Source: Cacajao melanocephalus (Eukaryota > Chordata > Mammalia > Primates > Pitheciidae). Taken from it: a DNA stretch of 64,000 nucleotides. The stretch covers positions 1 to 64,000 of the forward strand of contig CAUYLG010044406.1 in assembly GCA_963573385.1 (NCBI GenBank), written 5' to 3'. Shown here piece by piece: positions 50,727 to 60,851 of this stretch. Positions within the stretch are counted from its first letter, which is position 1, and each line of letters opens with the position of its first letter. Made by a program: the position numbers and the translations under genes. The notes beneath the pieces are model-generated. The model did no database searches. It worked only from the letters and a program-made list of their open reading frames with translations, and was not told the DNA's origin.

Positions 50727-51212
50727 GATAGATAGAGATAGATGATAGATAGATAAATAGATAGATAGATAGATAGATAGATACAGAGAGAGAGAGAGAG
50801 AGAGACAGAGATCTGTCACAGAAATTAGCTCATACAATTATGTGGACCGAGAAGTCCCATGATCTAGCATCTGCAAGCTGGAGAACCTGGAAAGCCAGTA
50901 GTGCAATTCAGTCCAAATCCAAAGCATGAGAACTAACTGCACCCATCCCTGAGGGCAGGAGAAGATGGATATCCCAGCCCAAGCAGAGAACAAATTTGCC
51001 CTTCCTCAACCTTTTTGTTCTATTTGGGCCCTCAAAAGATTGTAAGATAGCCAACCACATTGGTGAAAGAGATTTTCTTTATTCAATCTATTGACTCAAA
51101 CACTAATCTCTCCCAGAAACAACCTCACAGACACACCCAGAAATAATGTTTTGTTAGCTATTTGGGCATCTCTTAGCTCAGTCAAGTTGACACATAAAAT
51201 TAGCCATCACAG
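50640..51212 (-). mobile_element. Solo ERVL-type LTR (MLT2-like), antisense, containing a GATA microsatellite
   Basis: It starts 'tgtattagccaaggttctcc', the antisense of an LTR 3' end '...ctaatac'. It continues with 'gaaattagctcatacaatta', 'ctcacagacacacccagaaa' and ends 'agttgacacataaaattagc' followed by 'catcaca'. The microsatellite lies where these LTRs commonly carry a simple-repeat expansion. The MLT2-like call is from memory. Confidence 0.75.
50684..50810. repeat. (GATA)n with adjoining (GA)n microsatellite
   Basis: About 100 bases of GATA units with a few GAGATA interruptions, then about 27 bases of GA. It is similar in kind to highly variable tetranucleotide STRs. Confidence 0.97.
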
Positions 51213-51964
51213 TTGGGATCCCTTTTGGTCTACGATCTGCCTGGACTGGGACCTGAAATCTCTGCTCTCCCTTAGGCATAGTTCTTCCCTGCAAACTAAG
51301 CTTGCAATGGAGTTGATTTTGCCAGGACCCCATGCCAGCCCTGATCTGCCATAAGTAGTCTGCTCCACCAATTCCCAAGTTGCCCAACCTCAGCTAGTCA
51401 ATACTTCAAAGCCCCTGCCTCTCTTAGCAGACACTTGTCTGGCTGAGGGAGAGAATGTGCCCCAATAAGACATCTCAGTCTCCTCTTGAATCTTGTTTCA
51501 CACCATTACTTCCAACAGCCTGTTATTGCTACCACAATGAAAAGAACGCTGTATCAACAGAAGACAAGCTTCAACTCCAGTTTCTCATTGGATGCCACAT
51601 GTTGATTCTATTGTTATTAAAAGTCATTTGTGTTGCCTAACTTGTAATAACATTTTCTGATTGCTGTTTGCCATTTTTCCAGTGACTGCTTGTGCCATTG
51701 CAGCCTGCTCAGAGTCCTAGCATCATTACCCATTCATGCATTCTACATGTCATCTTCCTCCTTTCTCATTATTGGGTGACTTTTCACTTGGCCTTTTCTG
51801 CAGATCAGCCCCTCAGAATATGCCATCTGGAAAAATGGAGAGTGAAACACTGTTTTACATTAAAAAGAAAAAAAGAGAGAAACTTTTCATCACCCTGAAT
51901 TAAACCCAATTTTCCCACTCTGTCACCACCCTCACAGGAGCTGGCACACTCTTCAGAAGCTGTC
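51213..51964. other. Unassigned
   Basis: No repeat or gene recognised. Confidence 0.35.
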
Positions 51965-52027
51965 CGTGTTTCTTCTAACTATGACAGAGGGGGCTGAGGA
52001 GAAATGAGAAAGGAGGGGAAAGAGACA
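51965..52027. repeat. 62-base dispersed direct duplication, copy B
   Basis: Partner of 50359-50420. It reads 'gagggggctgaggagaaatg' where copy A has one G fewer and C instead of T. It is followed by a (GA)-rich run not shared with copy A. Confidence 0.95.
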
Positions 52028-52769
52028 GAGAAAGAGAGAGAGAGCCATTCAATCCAATGCATTGATAGATTTGGCTAGATTGATGTCATTGCTCATTAAG
52101 AAAACAGGCAATCTGCTTCTCATTCTCATTGGAGAAAATAAATTTGCACAGAGCCCAGCCAAATAATGTGTAGCAAATGATCAATGTTATCTGAGGGAGA
52201 AGATGATTGATCCTTTATTTCTTACACCCTCTCATGCATAATGCATACAACCCAGGATGTCCTCAGCTTGCCTCAGGACCTAGCAGTGATGTACCACATT
52301 ACCATGCAGAACATTCATGCTGAATTTCTAGAGACAGTCTCCACATCCTCGAGCAAGTGAGAGCCAGGAATGCTTCAGACATCAAGAGTCCCTGATAATG
52401 GTGTGATGGATTCTTGAATCTTTTCCAGGCGTTTTTACAAACATATGCATGACTCAGGGAAAGTCTCAAAGAGACTTCAGACCTCAAGATCCCTTAATGC
52501 AAAACATAATCGGTATTATTGGCTTCTTTCAGAATATCAATTAAAAGATTAGAAAAATGGAAATCTTTCAAAGAACCAAAAATTCGGGAGATAACTATAA
52601 AGGAATATGAACTGTGTTAAATTTTTATTAGAATGATTCCATTTCAGAGAACCAAGGTAATTATTTGTAATTTTGGAGAAAGCTGGCTTTTCAAATGTTG
52701 TATGTTAAGTTTAGACTACTGTTGCTAATTCTCCATACCCATTAGATAGTGGTGGTGATGACGTTGATG
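52028..52769. other. Unassigned
   Basis: No repeat or gene recognised. Confidence 0.35.
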
Positions 52770-52935
52770 ATGATAACAATAATGGCAGCTAACATTTTTA
52801 GACTCTTATTTAAGTTAAAGACTGTAGATATGTTATCTTATATAGTGCAAACTAAGGTTTAGAGAACTTCATTATTTTGCCCAACGTGCATAGCTAATAA
52901 TCAATAAATTCCACAGCCAACACTACCAATTCCTA
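52770..52935 (-). repeat. MIR SINE, antisense
   Basis: 'acaataatggcagctaacat', 'actaaggtttagagaacttc' and 'cccaacgtgcatagctaata' are in MIR reverse order, with part of the core deleted. A second possible MIR fragment follows at 53070-53160. Confidence 0.6.
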
Positions 52936-53189
52936 CATATGAATGCTATTAGTCTGGGGTTGGGGTCAAAATAGGGGAATTAGACTATAAAGTGGAACTG
53001 TCCATCCTCAATAACTAAAACTGGGTGGTAGAAGATTTTGTAAACTAACAAAAATTGAAAAAACTGATGAATTTTAGTCCTTACTATGAGTCAGTTGCCA
53101 CACTAGATTCTTCACATAAATTTTAATAAAAATAACAAATAAAATTATAACTATAGAATAGACTATATCTCACCGTGTTGGTTATTACG

Positions 53190-53820
53190 TGAGCGTTTTT
53201 CAGTTTAAGACCAGCTTCTCTGCTCTGCTCACAAGATACTGGGGCTGCAACTCTGGAACTCTGCAGACCACGTTTCTGCTTTGCCCGCGGCTCCATTAGG
53301 CTCTGCCAAGAGGGGGCGCCAGAGAGACCACGACGCTAAAGGAGTAAGAGAGATTTTGATCCTTCTTTTTACTTCATGTTCTTGTCTTCAGCATTTCAGG
53401 AACAGTTCTTAGCCCTGGCAGCAGCAACTCATTCCAGCTTGCAGTAGCAGTTTTCATTCCCGCAGCAGCAGTGATTCAAGTGTGCAGTTTTTCTAACATT
53501 CGCTGAACTGGCCTCATTGTGCCACCCCGGGCACCAGCCCAGCCAGAACACACACCCTCCTCAGAGACCTGCGTCCCAGCTCTGCAAGACTCTTCTCCTC
53601 CAATCTTCTGAGTTTGAAGTAATTCCAACTTCTGTCTTTTGTTTCCTTGGCTGAGAAGTGGTAGCTACCTCCTGCATGATCGCCTCCTTTATATCTAGGT
53701 GTTTGTTTTTTATCTTTTCATTTCTCTGTTACCCGGTTAACACGTTTTAATACTAAATTCTCTTTGTTACTAGAACTGGTAAGGTTTCTGTCTGCTGACT
53801 GGCACCCCAGTGATATAACC
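53190..53820 (+). mobile_element. LTR-like element, sense, relatively GC-rich
   Basis: 'aactctgcagaccacgtttc', 'attaggctctgccaagaggg', the (GCA)-rich 'cagcagcaactcattcc' region and the end 'actggtaaggtttctgtctg' resemble an ERVL-type LTR I recall with the same CTCF-like block. Family not established. Confidence 0.5.
53306..53323 (+). promoter_or_regulatory. Candidate CTCF binding site
   Basis: 'ccaagagggggcgccaga' fits the CTCF core (CCA..AG.GGGCGC) almost fully, with an intact CpG. It lies in the LTR-like element 53190-53820; LTR-borne CTCF sites are well known. Occupancy cannot be read from sequence. Confidence 0.65.
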
Positions 53821-55311
53821 CCCAATTCAGTGATAAAGATAAATTGCTCATATTTACTACTAAGTCAACAAAGGAGTTGAAATGGAACCCAATGACATGT
53901 CTTTCTGATTCTCAATCATATGATCTTTCCAGTACCCCAGGATCCCTCCCCAAACTAGGCAATGGTATCTCCTCTGCCTAAGAGGACACACGTAAAAAAC
54001 ATACATTGTGCAAATGGAAGTCTAATAAATACCTGGATACAATGTAAAATGTGATTGCATGCACTGACATTTCTTATCAATATTATCAGTGATAATAATG
54101 ACTATTGTGTATACAAAGTAGGTTCCGTTGCCCTGAAATGCCTTGTCCTATAGCTTAACCTGTTTCTGTGCTTGATACACTGTGAATTATTCTCAGTGTT
54201 TAAGAATATGTTGTGGTATTCCGCTACCTGGGTAGCTTCAAATTGTGCTAAAATACTTTGAGCAAAGAATGAGAAATGACTTGTAACTAAAGCCATCATC
54301 TTTCTCACAATAAAAGAAGCACCCAAAACTTCAAAGAGATTATGGTACATTCGTCACTTCTGAGTATCTAGCAGGGCTCCATTCTGTGACAATACATACC
54401 ACAGAGACCAGAAAAAAGTAGCATCAAAAGGTAAATAATGTGTGCTGACATAGACAGACACCTCAGGCCCACTAGATCAAAAGGGTGATTGTAAAGCACA
54501 GCTGCATCTACACTGTGAGACTTAAGATGATTGTTGAATCCAAAGACCAGGAAAAGTGGGAATTCAGAATCTATACTGATCACAAGCCAGGAAGTCAGAA
54601 ACTATCCCTTGAAGAGAATGTTAAGACCTCACCAGAAATTTCAGCACATCATGTGTAATAAAGTATGCTAAGTTTATTTGAGCTAATAAGTCTAGAAATG
54701 TTTACAACTCTCATATTAAGTTCTACAGCATACATATTAAAATGGAAGTCAAAGTTTTTATGCCACTTGAAATGCACACACATACACAGACGGCACACAT
54801 GTAATCTTTTTCTCCTTTCTCAAAAAACTATGCTGCTTTCCAAATCACTGGTGCAAGGTACTACTGTTTCTTGCTTTTCATTGTATGTTGAAGTTAAAAT
54901 AAAAAGGGAGGGGCTATCTGTTCTTATTTATATTTGCAAATTCATCTAGAGGCCACATCGCACTGAGCCCATCTAAAACACATAACAAATGCACTCATAT
55001 TTCTAGGAAATCCTAACAGGGTCTAGGGAACAAAATGAGCAATTACACCAACCTGTTAACCTAAACCACAATGAAGCATAGAGTGGTGGGCTATAGAGAA
55101 AAACAGTCACCCTTCATACCATCTTTGTGATGCTTCCTTCCAAATAAGAACCCCGTTCAGAGCCTTTCCCAATGTCACACACCCAGCGGATGCCTAAAAA
55201 ATTCTAGGTGCCTCTGACAGCACTGACAGAATACAAGGCATTATAATGAATAGTAGGAGATAAATATATAGTTAATGGCTTAGCAGTGATTATGTCTTTC
55301 TATAGCAGTTT
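53821..55311. other. Unassigned
   Basis: About 1.5 kb, AT-rich, without a repeat I can name. Frames of 60-95 codons show no domain. Confidence 0.4.
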
Positions 55312-55325
55312 AAAATAATAAAGCC

Positions 55326-55613
55326 GGCTGGGCATGGTGGCTCACACCTGTAATCCCAGAACTCTGGGAGGCCAAGATGAGCAGATCACTTGAGCCCAAG
55401 AGTTCCAAACCAGCCTGGACAATATAGTGAGACCTTGTCTCTACAAAAAAACCTTTAAAAAGTATCCAAGCTTGGTGGTAGGCACCTGTAGTCCCAGCTA
55501 CATGGGAGGCTGCAGTGAGAGAATTGCTGAGCCCAGAAGGCAGAGGTTAAACTAAGCTGAGATCATACCACTGCACCCCAACCTGGGCAACAGAGGCAGA
55601 CCATGTCTCAAAA
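55326..55613 (+). mobile_element. Alu, sense, J-like
   Basis: Diverged dimeric Alu with 'gaccttgtctctacaaaaaa', typical of older Alus, and an (AAAAT)n tail. Flanked by 'aaaataataaagcc' before and 'aaaataaaataaagcc' after, an imperfect target duplication. Confidence 0.94.
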
Positions 55614-55625
55614 AAAATAAAATAA

Positions 55626-56112
55626 AATAAAGCCTGCTACTATGATATAGATAGATGGCACTATATGTGAAAAGCTGTAACTCCCTTGTCTTGTGTCACC
55701 CCTGGAAAATGGATCTAAGATGCAAGCACAAGATTCTGCTTAGAAACATAAAAGAAGTCACTACTCATTTGGGGGCTGTACTCAAATCTCCACACCCTTT
55801 GAACTTGGAGACAACATCAGGAAATAACCACCCACTGAAACTGAAGGTAGAAAAAGCATATAAGGGATTAACATATTCATATTCAGTGGTTTTAAGACTT
55901 GGTGTCTAAACGGCTCGCTGCATAGACTTAGGAATCCAACAAGTTCAACAGCTAGAATGTAGGGAATGAAAGTTATAACCTAATCAACAGTATTTGAGAA
56001 TAAGTATAAAGGAGAGATGTATCGACAGAAGAGAGGTCTGTATGTAGTAAAGGAAAAAGAAGGGCTAAAGAAAATAAATTTGCCAATGCATATTCAATAA
56101 CGAATGAGAAAC
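55626..56112. other. Unassigned
   Basis: No repeat or gene recognised. Confidence 0.35.
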
Positions 56113-56408
56113 AGCTAAGGGTGATGGCTCACTCCTGTAATTTCAGCACTTTGGGAGGCAGAGGCGAGTGGAACACTTGAGGTCAGGAGTTCGAGACCAG
56201 TCTGGCCAACATAGTGAAACTCCGTCTCTACTAAAAATACAAAAATAATCTGGGCTTGGTGGCAGGTGCCTGTAATCCCAGCTGAAGCAGGAGGCTGAAG
56301 CAGGAGAATTGCTTGATCCCAGGAGGCAGAGATAGCAGTGAGCCAAGATTATGCCACTGCACTCTAGCATGGGCAACAGAGCAAGACTCCTTCTCAAAGA
56401 AAAAAAAA
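56113..56408 (+). mobile_element. Alu, sense
   Basis: Dimeric Alu with a degraded 5' end ('agggtgatggctcactcctg') and a complete right arm. A short flanking repeat 'ataacgaatga' / 'ataatgaatga' supports its borders. The 84-codon opposite-strand frame is antisense Alu. Confidence 0.94.
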
Positions 56409-56804
56409 AGATAATGAATGATGGACAAACACTATATTAATAAATAAATATTCCTGTTACTGAAAGAATTACTCTATTTCAGTGTTCAGGCATAATTAAT
56501 CCAGGATGAGAGGCTAGCATAGGAAATAGACGAGGAAAAGAAAAGGAGTCTAATATGTATGTCACATCAAGTCATTTTAGAGTCATGTAGAGCATTGAAG
56601 GCAAGCCCTATAGTCAAAGGAAATTCATACCATAAACAATGTCAATGATCCAGATTCCATCAGGAAGAGAGTACCAGGTAAGTTACACTGCATCTGAACA
56701 CCTGCAGTGTGCACCACCCATCTGATTGGGGAAACTTGGACATCATAGTGGTTGTAGATGGAAAAAATGGGAGGAAGACTTGTGCTGGGCTTATAAAAAT
56801 GGCC
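56409..56804. other. Unassigned
   Basis: No repeat or gene recognised. Confidence 0.35.
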
Positions 56805-56808
56805 AGCA

Positions 56809-56985
56809 ACCAGTACAGTGGTTCATGCCTATAGTCCCAGCTACTCAGGAGGCTGAGATGGGAGGATCACTTAAGACCAGGAGTTTTAGGCTGCAGTGAG
56901 CTATGATTACGCTGGTGAACAGTCATTGCACTCCAGCCTGGTCCACATAGCAAGCCTCCATCTCAAAAACAAACAAACAAAAAAA
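56809..56985 (+). mobile_element. Free Alu monomer (FRAM-type)
   Basis: A single arm with the right-monomer insert: 'tagtcccagctactcaggag' directly after the 5' end, then 'ggctgcagtgagctatgatt', 'cattgcactccagcctgg' and a (CAAA)n tail. No left arm is present. Confidence 0.85.
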
Positions 56986-56989
56986 CTAG

Positions 56990-57429
56990 CCAGCAGAAAA
57001 CAGGTTCTACACTTTCTGGACAAGGCATGTGATCGAAAAGTGAGCCCTGTTTAATTCGGGTTGTGCATCATCTCAGATCAGGTAACACTCAAAACATATA
57101 TTTGGTGGATGTAACTTGGTACTCGAAATCTGAACTGACTCCAGATCAATGAGATCACAAAGCTGAGAATCAATTCTTGGACAACAGTTACCAAATCAAG
57201 GCCCAGCTTGCCCAAAAAACCTGGCTGGAGTAGCCAGCCACCTTACTACATCTCTGTGCCTGCTACAGTGGCCCTGAGTCGGTCTCCTCCCAGAGGTAAG
57301 AGCTGGAATGTGAGTATTTACCTTACCGTGTATCATCATCTCCCTTTTCACATCTATGTCCAATCTCTACAATGAAGTCATAGGCAAAATCATAAGAAGG
57401 ACCATGTCCTAAATATCTTTCCATTGTGA
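56990..57429. other. Unassigned
   Basis: No repeat or gene recognised. Confidence 0.35.
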
Positions 57430-57670
57430 ACTAACCATGCTTGTGGAGCATACTATATTCTAGGCCCTGTACTAAGAGCTTTACTTTATTTCACTTGTCA
57501 CAACAACTCTGTGAGGTAAGTATTATTTTCTTCGATTTACACAGGAAGAAATAAATGCGTGAGTTATTTAAGAGAGAGCTGCATAATTTGACTGTGATTT
57601 TATATTTAGTAAGCAATAGGGTTGGATTCAAGTCCAGACAACCTTAACTCCTAAACTCATGCTTATAACT
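57430..57670 (-). repeat. MIR SINE, antisense
   Basis: 'ttctaggccctgtactaaga', 'cacaacaactctgtgaggta', 'agtattattttcttcgattt', 'atagggttggattcaagtcc' are a clear reverse-complement MIR spanning core and tRNA-like half. Confidence 0.88.
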
Positions 57671-57789
57671 GCTATGGAAATGTGGTGTAATGTAATGGCT
57701 AAATAGACAAAAAGATATGCCCCCTAGTTCCTCAGTATATTCTGTTACAGTTTTTGAAAGGGTGTGGTACCGCCACAAGAGTGGATGGA

Positions 57790-58650
57790 TTGATAAAAGA
57801 GTAAATTAAGAAATAGGCTCAGAATGTATCAGTATTAATAATCTGATAGAAAAAGTAGCTCAAAACAATAAAGAAATTAACGAAAATTTAACAAATAATA
57901 TTGGAGAGCCTAGCTAACCATTTAAAAAGAAAAAAATTAAGTTCCTGACCTACACTGTATACCATGAAACATTCCAGTTAAAGATTCAAATAGAAACAAA
58001 TAAATAATAAAAGTATTAGAAGAAAATATAAGTGAAATTGATATAATCTTGTACTGGGAATTATACCAAAAGTAGAACTTATGAAAGGAAGAGATGAATA
58101 AATGTGATTACATATCATTTTTAAAGTTTCTGCTTGATCCAAAACATCATTCACAAAGTTTTAAAAAACAATTGACAGACAAACTGAGACTTGTAAGGTA
58201 GAATTAATGACAAAATAATTAGTAAACTTAATACATAACAAACTTAAAAATCAATAAGGAAAATATAAACAACCATATAGACAAAAGTGAGCAAAGTTTC
58301 TGAAGAGGCAGATTATAGAGAAAGAATAAAAATGGCAAACAATCATATAAAAATATTTTCTTACAATCATATGATAAGAAAATAAATGAAAATCAGAACA
58401 ATAAACTGATAATATTTTTAATCTAACAGAGTAATTTAGTTTTTTAGAAAACACAAAATCTAATGTTGGCAAGGGTTTCAAGGAACGCAGCCATTCCCAT
58501 ATACTATTGGCAAGAAAATTGAGTTTAACATCTTTTGATGACAGTTTGGGTATAGTATTAACTTTTTCCAGAAACTATCTTTCTTAATCTAATTTCTCAA
58601 ATGTTTTTCTGAAAAGTATTGCAGTTATTCATTACAGAATTTGAGGCCAA
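57790..58650 (+). mobile_element. Old L1 (L1M-type) ORF2 C-terminal fragment, sense
   Basis: 'ttagaagaaaatataagtga', 'acagacaaactgagacttgt', 'aaaaatggcaaacaatcata' and 'ggcaagggtttcaaggaacg' match old L1 ORF2 downstream of the RT domain, with many indels. No frame survives. It directly precedes the 5' end of the younger L1. Confidence 0.72.
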
Positions 58651-58654
58651 CTCC

Positions 58655-59769
58655 AGATAGCTGAGCAAGATGGCCAAATAGGAACAGCTCTGGAGTGCAG
58701 TTCTCAGCAAGAATAATGCAGAGGGTGAGTGATCACCACATTTCCAAATGAGTTATTACTGCCCACAGACCAGGAGAGTCCCAGACTAAAAAACACCACG
58801 AGATTCCAGCACAGCTATTTCAGCAGGCCCAGTGGGTCTCCACACAAACTCTCACATATCTGGGTGGCCATTTCAACTGGTGCCTGGAATGCCTGGGAGA
58901 CAGAGCCGCCCACTCAACTGAAAAAAAGGGGGCTGAAACAGGGAGTAATATGTTCTGGCTCAGTGGGTCCCACTCCTACAAAGACCAGCAATCTGAAACG
59001 CTCTAGATTAAGAGTTTCACATCAAGAGCCACTGGACCCTGGACAGTCCAGCTCTGTTATGGGAAGGGCATCCTCCATTATTACCAAGGCAGTCTGCCAT
59101 TACTGAGGCAGACCACCATTACCAAGGCAGTTCTAACTATACCTCTATAAATAATACCACAAGGAAGTTCACACAGCAGCTGGGCAGTGCCCACAGCAGT
59201 TCAGCAATGCCTCTGCTGGCAGACTGTGACTAGGCTACCTCCTCGCTGGGCAGGGCATCTCTGAAAAAAGGCAGCAGCATGTCAGGAACTTATAAATAAA
59301 GCCCCACCTTCCCTGGGAAAAAGAGGTGGTTATGAGTCCCACTGCAGCAGACTTAAACATACCTACCCAGCAGCTCTGAATGAAACAATGGAGCTCACAG
59401 CTCAGCACTTGGGCTCTTATAAGGGTCAGACTGTCTCCTCAAGCAGCTCCCTGACCCCCATTTATCCAAAGAGACACCTCATAAGGGAGAGCTCAGGGCT
59501 GATATCTGGTGGGTATCCTTCTGGAACAAAGATAACAGAAGAAGAAACTGGCAGAAACTCTTACTGTTCTGCAGCTGCTGCAGGTGATCCCCAGGCAAGC
59601 AGGGTCTGGAGTGGACCTCAGCAGTCCTACAGCAGAGGGGCCTGACTGTTAGAAGGAAAACTAAGAAACAGAAAGAAATAACTTCATCATCAACAAACTG
59701 GACGTCCACTCAGAGACCCCAATCGAAAGTCAACAACTACAAAGACCACAGGTAGATAAACCCACAAAG
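58655..59769 (+). promoter_or_regulatory. L1 5' UTR with internal promoter and YY1-type site
   Basis: In L1 this region holds an internal RNA polymerase II promoter that drives transcription from the first base. The YY1 core 'caagatggcc' at 58666-58675 is kept, while the CpG normally next to it has decayed to CA. CpGs are sparse, as expected for an old methylated copy. Present-day activity is unlikely. Confidence 0.7.
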
Positions 59770-60787
59770 AAGGGAAGAAACCAGGCAAAAAGGATGAAAA
59801 CACCCAAAACCAGAACACCTCTCCTCCTCCAAGGGATCACAACTCCAGCAAGGGAACAAGGCTGGATGGAGAATGAGTCTGATGAATTGACAGAAACAGG
59901 CTTCAAAAGGTGGGTAATAAGAAACTTCTCTGAGCTAAAAGAACATGTTCTAACCCAATGCAAAGAAACTAAGAACCTCGAAAAAATGTTTGATGAAATG
60001 CTAACGAGAATAAACAGCTTAGAAAAGAATATAAATGAATTGATGGAGCTGAAAAACACAACACGAGAACTTCGCAAAGCATACACAAGTTTCAGTAGGT
60101 GAATCGACTAAGTAGAAGAAAGGATATCAGAGATTGAAGATCAACTCAATGAAATAAAACGAGAAGACAGGATTAGAGAAAAAAGTGTAAAAAGAAATGA
60201 AAAAGCCTCCAAGAAATATAGGATTATGTGAAAAGACCTACTCTACATTTGATAGGTGTACCTGAATGTGACAGAGAGAGTGAATCCAAGCTGGAAAACA
60301 CTCTTCAGGATATTATCCTGGAGAACTTCCCCAACCTAGGAAGGCAGGCCAATATTGAAGTCCAGGAAATACAGAGAACACCACAAAGATATTCCTCAAG
60401 AAGAGCAACCCCAAGGCACATCATCGTTAGATTCACCAGGGTTGAAATGAAGGAGAAAATGCTAAGGGTAGTCAGAGAGAAAGGTGGTGTTACCCACAAA
60501 GGGAAATCCATCAGACTCACAGCAGATCTCTCAGCAGAAACCCTACAAGCCAGAAGAGAGTGGGGGCCAATAGTCAACATCCTTAAAGAAAGGAACTTTC
60601 AGCCTAGAATTTCATATGCAGCCAAACTAAGCTTCATAAGCAAAGGAGAAATAAAATATTTTACAAACAAACAATTGTTCAGAGATTTCGTCACCACCAG
60701 GCCTGCCTTACAAGAGCTCCTGAAAGAAGCACTAAACATAGAAAGGGTCAACCAGTACCAGTGACTCCAAAAACATACCAAATGGTA
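59770..60787 (+). pseudogene. L1 ORF1 (RNA-binding chaperone), disabled
   Basis: ORF1p is the trimeric RNA-binding protein of the L1 particle: coiled coil, RRM, C-terminal domain. Here the expected initiator codon at 59770-59772 is AAG instead of ATG; the next in-frame ATG is at 59794. The N-terminal part and coiled coil are readable to 60099, where TGA (60100) and TAA (60109) replace what look like CGA and CAA codons, both C-to-T changes. A one-base deletion near 60200 shifts the frame. The RRM and C-terminal domain then read openly at 60228-60764 (motifs 'RRATPRHIIVRF' and 'TADLSAETLQARREW'), ending in a stop just before the family's usual end at about 60785. Confidence 0.95.
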
Positions 60788-60851
60788 AACAGCATTGACA
60801 CAATGAAGAAACTGCATTAACTAATGGGCAAAACAACCCGTTAGCATCAAA

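Noticed and set aside
50684..50783. Regular short repeats considered as a CRISPR array
   Set aside because: A plain GATA tetranucleotide microsatellite without spacers, in a vertebrate genome.
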